Positions 17,026-24,991 are shown, counted from the stretch's first letter. The stretch: DNA of 46,648 bases from a virus (IMGVR_UViG_3300021519_000017:1-46648), one strand, 5' to 3'. Notes: a model not told the origin generated them from the sequence alone. Translations and numbers: made by a program.

Positions 17026-18189
17026 ATGAAGGTACGTTATACTGTTCCGTCCGATCAGTCCCGCGTTGGCTACTCGACGAACGGGTCTACCCAGCTTTTC
17101 ACCATACCTTTTGTGTTCTTTGACGACACGGATATCCAGGTTATCCTCGTCAATAACACCACCGCGGTCGAGACCCCGCTGGTTCTGACGACCGACTTTA
17201 CTGTGTCCGGGGGCAACGGCGCCACGGGCAGCATATCGACTGTAGCGACCTACGCCACCGGCTCTATCCTCGTAATCCAGCGCGATATCCCCTACACCCA
17301 AGAGATCGACTACCAGTCGAACGACGGCTTCCCCGCCGAGGTAAACGAGGAGGGCCTGGACCGCGGCGTCATGATGGCCCAGCAAGTCCTCTTGCGGGCG
17401 AAACAGTCGCCCAAGCTTCCGGCCACCTACGATCCCGATACCGGGGACATCACCTTTCCCCTGCCAGTTGCGGGCAAAACCCTAGTGGCCAACGCGGGCG
17501 CGACCGGGTGGGACAACGCCGATATCCCGACCGCGGGCTCGACCCTCCCGACTGCCTTGGTCAGCCTGGCCAATCGTGACCTTCTTGAGTACGACAGCGG
17601 TTCGGCTCTGTGGCGCAACCAGACTTTGATCACGGTCCTCGGGCGGTTGCTCACGACGCAGGGCGATATCCTGCGGCGCGGCGCTTCCGGTGTGGAGCGC
17701 CTGGCGATCGGCGCGGCCAACCGTCTCCTCAAGAGCAACGGCACGACGGAGAGCTGGGCGCAGGCAGACCTTACGACTGACGTTACGGGCGTCCTGCCCC
17801 GCGCCAACGGTGGCTTCACCGCGTCGAACCTTTCTAACGCCCTCGTGGCCGACATCACCATGTCGAACACGGCGATATACTACGATGGACCCACCGTCGC
17901 GCAGGGGACGTCAGGCCTGTGGTATGTCAGCGGAAGCATTACGCTAGGCGTCACGGCGGGCAATCCTATCAACGTCAAGCTGTGGGACGGCACGACTGTC
18001 GTGGCCAGCGCAGAGGCTACCGGCCCCGCCGTAACGGGTGTATTTCAAGTCCACTTGTCGGGCATCATCAATAGCCCGGCCGCCAGTTTGCGTATCTCAG
18101 CCCGGTCTACTGGAATTGCCGCCGCTATGTATTTCAACGTGAGCGGTAACAGCAAGGATAGCAACATTACCGCGTTCAGGATTGGCTAG
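17026..18189 (+). CDS. tail fibre protein with T7 gp17-type N-terminus
   Basis: 387 residues. The first ~135 residues match the T7 tail-fibre attachment domain pattern: STQLFTIPFVFFDDTDIQV, LVLTTDFTVSGGNGATGSIS, then GSILVIQRDIPYTQEIDY and NEEGLDRGVMMAQQVLLRAK. The rest is a shorter beta-rich shaft and tip with Thr/Gly repeats. The N-terminal domain docks to the nozzle/tube complex, and the C-terminus would bind the host surface. It is separate from the spike-type fibre genes at the edges, so V carries at least two potential receptor-binding proteins. It has its own promoter and is followed directly by the holin-like gene. Confidence 0.85.
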   Translation: MKVRYTVPSDQSRVGYSTNGSTQLFTIPFVFFDDTDIQVILVNNTTAVETPLVLTTDFTVSGGNGATGSISTVATYATGSILVIQRDIPYTQEIDYQSNDGFPAEVNEEGLDRGVMMAQQVLLRAKQSPKLPATYDPDTGDITFPLPVAGKTLVANAGATGWDNADIPTAGSTLPTALVSLANRDLLEYDSGSALWRNQTLITVLGRLLTTQGDILRRGASGVERLAIGAANRLLKSNGTTESWAQADLTTDVTGVLPRANGGFTASNLSNALVADITMSNTAIYYDGPTVAQGTSGLWYVSGSITLGVTAGNPINVKLWDGTTVVASAEATGPAVTGVFQVHLSGIINSPAASLRISARSTGIAAAMYFNVSGNSKDSNITAFRIG

Positions 18190-18431
18190 TGGAAAACTAC
18201 CATATCGAACGCGCCCTTGGCCGGGTAGAGGGCAAGGTCGACGGGATGGAGAACGACATCCAGGAGATCAAGAGGATGCTCCAGGAAAACAACACCGGCC
18301 TGTCCAAGCGTGTCGCCTCCCTGGAGCAAAGCCGTTCCAAGCTACTCGGTACGGTATCCGGCGTCGCCGCGGTCTTTGGCATCCTGGGTAGCTGGCTGGC
18401 CACCAACGTCCTGCCCCGCATCCCGCACTAG
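18189..18431 (+). CDS. coiled-coil plus TM protein, holin-like
   Basis: 80 residues. A heptad-rich N-terminal half (RVEGKVDGMENDIQEIKRML) is followed by a single hydrophobic segment (LLGTVSGVAAVFGILGSWLA) near the C-terminus. This resembles small phage membrane proteins of the XhlA/holin-accessory type. The start is GTG at 18189, sharing one base with the fibre stop (TAGTG). The last 90 bases overlap, tail to tail, the minus-strand DUF3310 gene. It is a candidate holin or holin partner for the V lysis genes that lie 8 kb away on the other strand. No experimental homologue is known to me. Confidence 0.55.
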   Translation: MENYHIERALGRVEGKVDGMENDIQEIKRMLQENNTGLSKRVASLEQSRSKLLGTVSGVAAVFGILGSWLATNVLPRIPH

Positions 18432-18788
18432 CTTCTCCTCCACCTCGATCAGCTTCTCCAGGAAGCGGATAGCCTTGCGCAAGTCCGTGATCCCATTCTT
18501 GTCCCGCCAGCGGGTGACGTACTTGATCGCGTTGCCTTCGAAGTAGCCCAACCCGTTGGCCGCAACATAGTCCCACGGCTCGATCGCGCGCTTGGTGTAG
18601 TGGTCTGGATGCACAGGGTCCGACGCGCGCATGTCATAGCCCCCGGCCATGGATGGCTTCTGCCACACAGGCGTCGCCTCTTTCACCGCAGCCCGCATCT
18701 TCTCTGCCGTCTGTTTGTTTGTTGGGCTCTCAGGGCACCAGTTTACATGCCCCGTCAACGCTCCGCACAACCTGCACCGTTCACCCAC
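18342..18788 (-). CDS. DUF3310 protein with N-terminal zinc knuckle
   Basis: 148 residues from GTG 18788, chosen because GGAGGAG lies six bases upstream and the start overlaps the previous stop. In-frame ATGs upstream would sit within that gene. Residues CRLCGALTGHVNWC form a zinc-knuckle-like cluster. The middle holds the DUF3310 signature (HPDHYTKRAIEPWDYVAANG, EGNAIKYVTRWRDKNGITDL, RKAIRFLEKLIE), related to the T7 gp1.1/2-type small 'nucleotide kinase' annotations, for which no activity is certain. It is the last gene of the leftward operon and converges on the holin-like gene. The domain call is firm, the function unknown. Confidence 0.82.
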   Translation of the reverse strand: MGERCRLCGALTGHVNWCPESPTNKQTAEKMRAAVKEATPVWQKPSMAGGYDMRASDPVHPDHYTKRAIEPWDYVAANGLGYFEGNAIKYVTRWRDKNGITDLRKAIRFLEKLIEVEEKLVRDAGQDVGGQPATQDAKDRGDAGYRTE

Positions 18789-20169
18789 GCCACTCTCCTC
18801 CATAAATCGTGCATAAGGCACGCTTGCCATTAGGGTACGCTACTCCGAACGTGTGCGTCCACGCACCAGGGCCGCTATTGTAGCCAAGGTCGAGAAGACT
18901 GCTAGTACCAACCATCCAAACCCCATCCACAATGCCAGCGCGGTGGCCGTGACCAATAAAGGACTTACGTCCCATCCGAGCAAAACCGAGCATAGAGCCC
19001 CGACCGCCGTTAACCCCAAGGTGGCCGTGCATACCCAGCTCAATCCCGCCATTAGCGTCTTTACATATGACATAGCTGTCGTCCTCCCGCAGGAAGTTCA
19101 CGTTCTTGACGCCGCGAGCCATCATAGCATGTTCGAACACAGAGAAGCGACGGTTCTTTGCCGCTTCATTTTTATATACTTCCCGCTGCAACTCTAGAAA
19201 CTCCAGCGCATTCCTAGGATCAGAACGGTAGTCTGCCGTGTCCAGCCACCGAAGGAGGGCTCCATCGTGATTACTCGCAACCACAATACCCTCGCACCAT
19301 GTCCTGCTACGCTTCGCCAGTTCGACACTAACTTCGTCGAGTTCCGCGCCAACGCAGTCGTCTTCCGGCGCCCCGACATACCGGCGAAAGCGCATCCGTC
19401 CGTTGCCGATCTCGTGGTGGTTGCGCGCGTGGAAGTCGAGAAGGTCATGAAAGACTTGCCGCTTGGGGCGCAGGGTATCAAGGACGCCCCCCTTTGCCCA
19501 GGCAAGCTTGGCCACAACGGGATCGGCTTTACGGACGTGGGCGTCGCCCCACACGATCGCCTCAACGCGGTGGCCCGTGGATACCTTGCCGTCCTTAACG
19601 CGAACGTCCAGGTCGTACATGGTGCCATTGTTAGCCGCCGTGACCTGGCGGCAGAACCACCCCCGTTCCGAGACTTCCACGAGAAGGGCGCCGTAGGCAT
19701 GGTGGAACTGCGCCACCTGGCCCGCCTTCTTCTGGATGTAGTTTTTCCGGGTAACGCAGCCAGTCGTGTAGATCAGCTTCGTGCCCTCGTGTTTCCCCGA
19801 GGCCACACTTTCAAGGGCGATCTTGGGATGGGGAATTATGCAGGAGTTGCGTCCTGTGTAGCTTTCGAACCCGCTGATCGGACGTTTGGCCGTAGGCAGG
19901 ATTTGCAGTTCGCCGCACCACTCCAAGCCGCTGGCCACCACAACCCGTTCGTCGCGGAAATAGGGGAGCGCGTCCTTGGGCCAGGATCGTTCTTCACGCG
20001 CAGACTTAGCTCGCGGTTTGGCGCTCTCGTTGTGCGTGGACAGGTCGTAAACAAACCGGGATAGGACGATCTCGGCGTTGTAGTGCTTGGCCAGGGCTAC
20101 GAGGTTGTTCCACGTAGGGCGGTGCAAAGGCGTGTCGTTCTGAGCCGACGAAAATAAATAGCGTTTCAA
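18781..20169 (-). CDS. T5 A1-like metallophosphoesterase
   Basis: 462 residues. A calcineurin-type metal-binding series is visible in order: WGDAH (D209, H211), FHDLLDFHARNHH (~240-252), SNHD (299-302), GMHGH (H381/H383) and GHGHR (H407/H409). That matches motifs I-V of metallophosphoesterases. The N-terminus (KRYLFSSAQNDTPLH, then YTGRNSCIIPHPKIAL) resembles phage proteins annotated as DNA transfer protein A1 of T5, which is needed for host DNA degradation and second-step transfer. In this phage it lies in the leftward early operon, consistent with host take-over or nucleotide salvage. Substrate unknown, and the A1 relationship is from memory of the pattern. Confidence 0.7.
   Translation of the reverse strand: MKRYLFSSAQNDTPLHRPTWNNLVALAKHYNAEIVLSRFVYDLSTHNESAKPRAKSAREERSWPKDALPYFRDERVVVASGLEWCGELQILPTAKRPISGFESYTGRNSCIIPHPKIALESVASGKHEGTKLIYTTGCVTRKNYIQKKAGQVAQFHHAYGALLVEVSERGWFCRQVTAANNGTMYDLDVRVKDGKVSTGHRVEAIVWGDAHVRKADPVVAKLAWAKGGVLDTLRPKRQVFHDLLDFHARNHHEIGNGRMRFRRYVGAPEDDCVGAELDEVSVELAKRSRTWCEGIVVASNHDGALLRWLDTADYRSDPRNALEFLELQREVYKNEAAKNRRFSVFEHAMMARGVKNVNFLREDDSYVICKDANGGIELGMHGHLGVNGGRGSMLGFARMGRKSFIGHGHRAGIVDGVWMVGTSSLLDLGYNSGPGAWTHTFGVAYPNGKRALCTIYGGEWRG
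18840..19073 (-). CDS. possible nested two-TM protein inside the A1-like gene
   Basis: A 77-residue frame on the same strand as, and out of frame with, the 3' third of the phosphoesterase gene. GGGAGG lies about nine bases before its ATG. The product has two strongly hydrophobic spans (about residues 9-30 and 37-66) separated by GWDVSP, with a basic tail (RGRTRSE), as expected of a small holin or membrane effector. Against it: GC-rich glycine-rich genes often give hydrophobic shadow frames. Reported as a candidate only. Confidence 0.3.
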   Translation of the reverse strand: MSYVKTLMAGLSWVCTATLGLTAVGALCSVLLGWDVSPLLVTATALALWMGFGWLVLAVFSTLATIAALVRGRTRSE

Positions 20170-20357
20170 CCGCGGAAACCTCCGATGTTCTTGTATGTAA
20201 TCTTGTGCCCCGATGCTACCTTGCGCTCAATCACCCGCTCATTGGTAATGCGGAAGTTCGTGCGCTCGGCGGCGCGGCGGTTCTGCTCCATCTTTCGGAA
20301 CACGCCCTCGGCCTCGCCGGGATAGAGTTCCTTGCTGACACCGTCCAGTTTGGCCAC
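20166..20357 (-). CDS. small basic hypothetical protein
   Basis: 63 residues, GTG start sharing one base with the previous stop (TAGTG), and the end overlaps the A1-like start by four bases. The sequence is charged and basic (RKMEQNRRAAERTNFRITNERV), without a recognised domain. The tight overlaps on both sides show it is translated as part of the operon. It could bind nucleic acid or an operon partner, but nothing specific can be claimed. Confidence 0.6.
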   Translation of the reverse strand: MAKLDGVSKELYPGEAEGVFRKMEQNRRAAERTNFRITNERVIERKVASGHKITYKNIGGFRG

Positions 20358-20680
20358 TAGAATGTTTCCTCCCGTTCCGTCACCAACTTAATAAAGTCCC
20401 GCGCGTCCATGACGACTACCCAGTCATTCTTGCTTTTGCGATGGAACACAGCGGGGATATTTCCACCGCAGTCTTCCTTGGCCTGGCTTAGCGCTGCCTC
20501 AAGGGCGAACTTCTCCGTGCGCTTTACCTCGATATGGAAACCGGGCAGGCCGGTGACGTCGGCGCTGTCCTTGCCGCCCTGATACTGCACCCCCCTCTTG
20601 CCTTCGAAGCCATACTCGCGGAGGAGCGCCGCCACTTCGCGCTCCCCCACCTTGCCCTTGAGAGTGGATAGCTTACCCAC
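20357..20680 (-). CDS. PD-(D/E)XK nuclease, Holliday-junction-resolvase-like
   Basis: 107 residues with the archaeal Hjc/phage resolvase layout: GKVGEREVAALL (E13/E15) near the N-terminus, D41 in SADVTG, then HIEVKRTEKF giving E51-x-K53, and a Gln/Lys helix. This set is the catalytic core of PD-(D/E)XK nucleases. It would cut branched DNA during replication or before packaging. It starts at a GTG that shares its G with the preceding TAG and ends overlapping the next start. The fold call is good, but resolvase versus another structure-specific nuclease cannot be decided from sequence. Confidence 0.8.
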   Translation of the reverse strand: MGKLSTLKGKVGEREVAALLREYGFEGKRGVQYQGGKDSADVTGLPGFHIEVKRTEKFALEAALSQAKEDCGGNIPAVFHRKSKNDWVVVMDARDFIKLVTEREETF

Positions 20681-20859
20681 TAGGCGGCCACCTTCTGACG
20701 ATAGCGCCCCCGCAGCGGGTTCTTACGCTGGGTTCCATCGATCGGGTGAAGCGTCTTCACGGGATTAGCCTTGATCGCGGCGCCCACAACCATCAGGCGG
20801 CGCATGAAGTCGAGCTTGTTCATGAAGCGCGCGTCCGCGGAGAGTTTATGCTGGCCCAT
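20680..20859 (-). CDS. small basic hypothetical protein
   Basis: 59 residues from ATG 20859, preferred over a longer in-frame start because GGAGGTGG precedes it and it shares a base with the upstream stop (TAATG). The sequence MGQHKLSADARFMNKLDFM followed by RRLMVVGAAIKANPVKTL is helical and basic, with a C-terminal RKNPLRGRYRQKVAA. No recognised family. It is translationally coupled between the DUF7448-like gene and the nuclease, so it is probably an accessory of the replication/recombination set. Confidence 0.6.
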   Translation of the reverse strand: MGQHKLSADARFMNKLDFMRRLMVVGAAIKANPVKTLHPIDGTQRKNPLRGRYRQKVAA

Positions 20860-21257
20860 TATGCCACCTCCTTCGTCTGTGCGAAGTCCACCGCTTCGCT
20901 GTAGTACCCATTGCTTTCGCCCAGCCAGCGCAGCGTGACCCGGCCCTTTACCGTGGCCCGCTTGTAGAACGTCCATGTCCAGCTATCCGGATACTCGGGC
21001 TTCGGCTCGCCGCCCTCATTCGTCACGACTTCTACCTGGAGAATAGGTGTCTCCAGCAAGTCGGCCAAGTCGCCAACAATCTCGTTCAAGCTGACCGTCT
21101 CGCAGCAATCTTGTCCGTGGTATAGCAGAAACTCCGAGCCGTCTGACGCCTTGAACGTCATACGATCCTTGTCTCCGTTAATTTCGATTGACCGAAGGGT
21201 CTTGCCCACCAACACGGCAAAATCAGTCGGCTTGTCGCACAATCCCCAATAGCTCAT
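20859..21257 (-). CDS. DUF7448-like protein
   Basis: 132 residues. The pattern MTFKASDGSEFLLYHGQDCC, then VSLNEIVGDLADLLETPIL and PDSWTWTFYKRATVKGRVT...GESNGYYSE matches a small family of phage and bacterial proteins now called DUF7448. The conserved HGQDCCE and YYSE hint at a metal or ligand site, but no activity is known. ATG at 21257 follows GAGGATGAC. The stop shares a base with the next start. Confidence 0.72.
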   Translation of the reverse strand: MSYWGLCDKPTDFAVLVGKTLRSIEINGDKDRMTFKASDGSEFLLYHGQDCCETVSLNEIVGDLADLLETPILQVEVVTNEGGEPKPEYPDSWTWTFYKRATVKGRVTLRWLGESNGYYSEAVDFAQTKEVA

Positions 21258-21264
21258 GTCATCC

Positions 21265-23268
21265 TCACTTTCTATACCGTTTGCCGCACCAACCTTCCGC
21301 CTTGATGGGCCACGTCGCGCACCAAGCCGGAAGATCGGCGGTCATGTAGTTTAGCAGGCGCTCGACCGGGAGATCAACACCTAGTTCTTCGTCCACCTCG
21401 GTCACGATCTCGTCGTACACTGTCATCAGGACGGGCATTTCCGCATCGCATCTACGCTGGCCATGGACCAGGATATCGCGGCACGTAGCCTGCGTCACAC
21501 CCTGCGCCAGCTTCCCGCCCCACGTATCGATCCTCGCCCAGTGGCCGTTCTTCTGGCTCATGTAGGTCAGCACCACTTCGGTCTTGTCCGTGTGGGGGTT
21601 GACCTTCTCCTGAAGGCGGGGATCGTAGTAGACGATGTTGCGCGAGGAGGGCAGTGTGCAGACGAGCCACCGGCCACGCACCTGATACTTCACACCGAAC
21701 GCCTCGACCTGCCTGCCGGGGTGCAGCACCGCCTCGTGCGCCGCGTCCTGGAGGCCATACCACAGGCCCACGCTGGCCTCGCCGTCCTTCACCGCCTGAT
21801 CCCACGGCGGGCGCGCAATGTGGGGATGCTTGCGGCGCCACACATTCTTGAAGTTGTTCACCTCATCATCGTCGAACTTGTCGCTATCGTCGAAATTGCG
21901 CCAAGCGCCAACCCCACCGCCAAACCCGAAAGCCAGCTCTCCAACCTTGCCCACATCCTGCCGCTCTCGGGGGTCATTGGCCTTTGTGATAGGACGCCCA
22001 AAAACATCACTAGCAAAAGCACAATAAGGATCATCCCCGCGCCTGAATAGCTCAAGTTTACTCTCCTCGCCTGCAACGGCCGCAATACCCACGCTCTCGA
22101 TCGACGACAGGTCGACGGCGCAGAGGTTCTTTCCCTCGGCCGCCATGAACATGGGACGCAGGCTGTCCGCGATACATTGCATGGGGTCGCCATACATCGC
22201 GCGCAGCCAGCCCGCGTCCCGGTGCGAGATCGCCTCGATCAAATCCTCGGGGCTTACGTCCAGCTTAGGGCGCGGCAGGTTGAGAGGCTGCACCAGACGA
22301 CCGGCATTACGACCAGTGAAAGCGCCATGATACTGACTAAGACCACGTACACGACCGTCGCTGCCAACGGCCGCCAATAGACCTGCCAATTTCTTGGTGC
22401 TGGCCTTGGCGAGGGACTGGCGTATTTCAAGGACGCGCCTTTCGACGCTGCCTTTTTCCGCGCGAGGGATCGCCTCTGCGACCACGTCTGCCGTGAGATC
22501 ACCCAACCCTCCATCAATTTTCCATCGCACAAAGTCCAGTATCTCGGCCACCTGGTTGGCGGTCCTGATCTGGCCGTCCGTGATATCCACCAGCTCCGCG
22601 GTCAACTCCTTCTCCACCTCGTTCACGATCGCGATGGCGTTGTGCACGCTCTCCACGTCGATCGTGATGCCGCGCGAATTCATCTTCTCGTTGAGGAGGA
22701 AGACTTGCCGCTCGGGTGCGGGCAGGGCACCGAGTTGCTGGCGCAGCCATTGCTCCACCCGCACGTCCTGCTTGCAGTAATCATACAGCTCGGCCAGCAG
22801 CTCCGGGTCTTGGATGCGGGTGCGCGGGTCTTTCTTCTTGGGCTTCTGCGGCTTGCATAGAAGCTGTATCAACTGCTTGCCGCGCTTGTCCTTGTCGAGC
22901 GGCGAACCAAGGGCGCGGGCGCACTGATCCAGGCCCAAGGGGAGCGCCCGGCTGGCCGCCCTGGCCATGGTGCAATCGTACTGGTGGGCCTCGATCTCGG
23001 GCCAGCCCGTCCGCTTGACGCAGACGTTCTCCCATATGGCACGCTCAAAGCCGACGTTGTGGGCGTCTACGATACACCCCGCTTTGATATGTTGAAACAG
23101 AAGGAAGGGCGGGTCGCTGTCGTTCGGGCACCAGATAAAGGGCTCCGCGTTTCCTATCGCATAGGAAATACACAGGACTTCCGTAGACGGATGCTCGCTG
23201 TACTTCCACGCGCCAGCCTTCTTCAGCTCACACTCAGAGTACGTCTCAAAGTCGATCGTGATATGCAT
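21265..23268 (-). CDS. family A DNA polymerase
   Basis: 667 residues. An N-terminal 3'-5' exonuclease has DFET (residues 6-9), HNVGFERAIW and YDYCKQDV in the three Exo motif positions. Polymerase motif A is near residue 385 (AVDLSSIESVGIA), the finger motif around ERQDVGKVGELAFGFGGG, and motif C near 610 (VYDEIVTEV, where many relatives have HDE, so a Tyr replaces His). It is the replicative polymerase of V. It sits between the cytosine-methylase-like gene, with which it shares one base (TAATG), and the DUF7448-like gene. Its start ATG 23268 is set by the exonuclease motif beginning at residue 4. Confidence 0.92.
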   Translation of the reverse strand: MHITIDFETYSECELKKAGAWKYSEHPSTEVLCISYAIGNAEPFIWCPNDSDPPFLLFQHIKAGCIVDAHNVGFERAIWENVCVKRTGWPEIEAHQYDCTMARAASRALPLGLDQCARALGSPLDKDKRGKQLIQLLCKPQKPKKKDPRTRIQDPELLAELYDYCKQDVRVEQWLRQQLGALPAPERQVFLLNEKMNSRGITIDVESVHNAIAIVNEVEKELTAELVDITDGQIRTANQVAEILDFVRWKIDGGLGDLTADVVAEAIPRAEKGSVERRVLEIRQSLAKASTKKLAGLLAAVGSDGRVRGLSQYHGAFTGRNAGRLVQPLNLPRPKLDVSPEDLIEAISHRDAGWLRAMYGDPMQCIADSLRPMFMAAEGKNLCAVDLSSIESVGIAAVAGEESKLELFRRGDDPYCAFASDVFGRPITKANDPRERQDVGKVGELAFGFGGGVGAWRNFDDSDKFDDDEVNNFKNVWRRKHPHIARPPWDQAVKDGEASVGLWYGLQDAAHEAVLHPGRQVEAFGVKYQVRGRWLVCTLPSSRNIVYYDPRLQEKVNPHTDKTEVVLTYMSQKNGHWARIDTWGGKLAQGVTQATCRDILVHGQRRCDAEMPVLMTVYDEIVTEVDEELGVDLPVERLLNYMTADLPAWCATWPIKAEGWCGKRYRK

Positions 23269-23879
23269 TACAGGGCGCCATACTGATCGGCCAGAGCTTC
23301 GGCAATGCCGCCGAACGTCTCGCTGCGATCGCGCTTGCGATTGGGGCCGGGCGACATTTTCCAGATGCGTTCCCGCTCCTTCGAAGGACGCTTCATCATT
23401 TCATCGTATACGTTATTGGTTTCCTTGAGAAGGGGCAGACGATCCAGCGCCAGGCCGGTCTTCTTCTTCTGCTCCATATGGCCGTGCTGCCACGGGTGGG
23501 TATACTGCACCCGCGCGCCGTACAGCTCCAGCACAGGGAAGATAACGCTGGCCGGATTTTCCAGCACAACCCCTACCTTCGTCCGGTGCCTTGCAAGCAT
23601 CCACAGACGCAGGGTCCACGCCATCGCGTCCTCACGCTGCCAGTAGTCCGCCTTTCCTTTTGCGTAATAGCGATTGCCGCTGACCGCCATGGCCGTGCAG
23701 TCCGGGTGGAGGATGGCCAGGTCCCAGTCCTGCTCCCACAGCGCAGCCATGACGTCCATCTGATAGTGTGGGCCGCCGTTACGGGCGGGTATAAGATCGT
23801 TGGACCAGGCATCGTGGCCGCGCCGCAGGAAAGCGTCGCGCACCTTGCCACTCTCTTCGCAGCCCACAAGAATTTTCAT
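23268..23879 (-). CDS. cytosine-DNA-methylase-like protein
   Basis: 203 residues. The start MKILVGCEESGKVRDAFLRRGHDAWSND (split here as the SAM-binding first motif, E9/S10 and D28) resembles C5-cytosine methylases. The catalytic-loop region reads HPDCTAMAVSG (cysteine kept, usual PPC replaced by PDC) and the ENP motif is VVLENPASVI. The target-recognition part is much shorter than in true Dcm enzymes. Such phage proteins may methylate or otherwise handle cytosine, or protect against host restriction. ATG at 23879 has CAGGAG upstream. It follows an internal terminator in the operon. Confidence 0.7.
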   Translation of the reverse strand: MKILVGCEESGKVRDAFLRRGHDAWSNDLIPARNGGPHYQMDVMAALWEQDWDLAILHPDCTAMAVSGNRYYAKGKADYWQREDAMAWTLRLWMLARHRTKVGVVLENPASVIFPVLELYGARVQYTHPWQHGHMEQKKKTGLALDRLPLLKETNNVYDEMMKRPSKERERIWKMSPGPNRKRDRSETFGGIAEALADQYGAL

Positions 23880-23892
23880 TCAATCTCCTGAT

Positions 23893-23919
23893 AAAAAGAT
23901 GCCCGGACTTGCACCGGGC
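23893..23919 (-). terminator. minus-strand intrinsic terminator before the methylase-like gene
   Basis: On the minus strand GCCCGG and CCGGGC (23914-23919 with 23901-23906, 7-base loop) are followed by ATCTTTTTATC. It lies between the SSB stop and the methylase-like gene and would reduce read-through from SSB into the polymerase part of the operon. Confidence 0.75.
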
Positions 23920-24003
23920 GTGGGGCTATACTGGTCCCTCGATAAGTCAACTAGTAGGCCGGGCTCAACCAGCCATTTACCGCCTGCCTCAACGCTTGGG
24001 CGC

Positions 24004-24657
24004 CTAGAAGTCCTCGTCGCCCGAAGTGGGGTCCGCAGCGGACGCGCCGCCGAGGGAGCCCTTGAACACGTCGTCACGCGACTTGCGGCCGAGGCGCGAG
24101 CCCTCGCCCACCTTCACGATGAAGTTCACGTAGGCGGTTAGATAGCGCGCAGTGTTCTCACCCTGCTCGATCTCGCTACCCACAATGTTGATCTCGGCCT
24201 TGGTCATGCAGCCCGAGTAGAACTCGCGCTCCGCAACCTCTGCCGGAACCTCCACAGCCTTGCCGCCCACGGCCTTGGACAGGTCGGGAGCGAACTTGGA
24301 CTTGGCCTCCAGGACCCACATGCCCCGCATGTAATCCATCCTATCGGCGGACTTGTCGGGGTTCTTCTTCAGGGCCTTCTCGATCACCTTCTCGCCCAAG
24401 GTGAACTTCTTGCTCCAGTCCTTGAACTCGACGCCCGAGTTGGCCTCGCGTGCGGCCTTGGCATAAGCGGCCTTGACCGCCTCCACCGTGGCCGTATCGG
24501 ACTGCGGGATCAGAAACGAAGCATTGTAGCTACCGTCCTCGGCAACGACCGACTTCTTGGTCTTACTGTCGTACTTGGTCTTGGTGAGGATGGGGTGGTA
24601 CAGGACCAGGGTGGCGGGTCCGATCACGACGAGCGACGGTGTCTTCTTGTCAGCCAT
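24004..24657 (-). CDS. single-stranded DNA-binding protein (DUF2815-like, gp2.5-type role)
   Basis: 217 residues from ATG 24657 (GAAAGG upstream). A TTG six codons earlier is the alternative. The sequence has the DUF2815 pattern: IGPATLVLYHPILTKTKYDS, SYNASFLIPQSD, MRGMWVLEAKSK, then YSGCMTKAEINI and a C-terminal NFIVKVGEGSRLGRK. It ends with an acidic, aromatic tail (SGDEDF), the hallmark of T7 gp2.5-type SSBs that contact the polymerase. It would coat ssDNA and aid annealing and recombination. It has its own minus-strand promoter and a downstream terminator, so it may be made in greater amount than its neighbours. Confidence 0.85.
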   Translation of the reverse strand: MADKKTPSLVVIGPATLVLYHPILTKTKYDSKTKKSVVAEDGSYNASFLIPQSDTATVEAVKAAYAKAAREANSGVEFKDWSKKFTLGEKVIEKALKKNPDKSADRMDYMRGMWVLEAKSKFAPDLSKAVGGKAVEVPAEVAEREFYSGCMTKAEINIVGSEIEQGENTARYLTAYVNFIVKVGEGSRLGRKSRDDVFKGSLGGASAADPTSGDEDF

Positions 24658-24701
24658 TTCAACTTTGCCTTTCAAAGCATTTAAGAGTGTTCAACCCAAC
24701 T

Positions 24702-24731
24702 ATTATGCCACGCTACGCTTACGCTGGTCAA
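24702..24731 (-). promoter_or_regulatory. minus-strand sigma70-like promoter of the SSB gene
   Basis: On the minus strand TTGACC (24726-24731), 18-base spacer, then TGG-CATAAT (hexamer 24702-24707), giving a leader of about 40 bases to the SSB ATG. The -35 overlaps the end of the upstream gene. Confidence 0.6.
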
Positions 24732-24991
24732 GCCGCCTCATAAATATCTTCAAAGATATCAGGCTTGCACGGATACAACTCACCCTTTGTGCCTTTGATA
24801 ATATAGTCTCCGACTTGGGCGGTCATTTCGCCTTCCAACGTGCGGATTAGCAAGACAGGAGGCTGATGCGGGACGATATAGATAATCCCTGCGCGTATGG
24901 CGTTCACCACCCACACCGGGTCGTCTTCCGGATCGGGACCACCCGTCCACTTAAACGCCTCAACTACTACAGGCTTCTTACGATACAACAT
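24728..24991 (-). CDS. conserved phage hypothetical protein
   Basis: 87 residues. The pattern RKKPVVVEAFKWTGG at the start and LEGEMTAQVGDYIIKGTKGE, then YPCKPDIFEDIYE at the end is found in many phage and prophage small proteins of unknown role. ATG 24991 is chosen over the GTG one codon earlier because it shares a base with the preceding stop (TGATG) and has GGGAG at good distance. No catalytic residues are evident. Confidence 0.78.
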   Translation of the reverse strand: MLYRKKPVVVEAFKWTGGPDPEDDPVWVVNAIRAGIIYIVPHQPPVLLIRTLEGEMTAQVGDYIIKGTKGELYPCKPDIFEDIYEAA

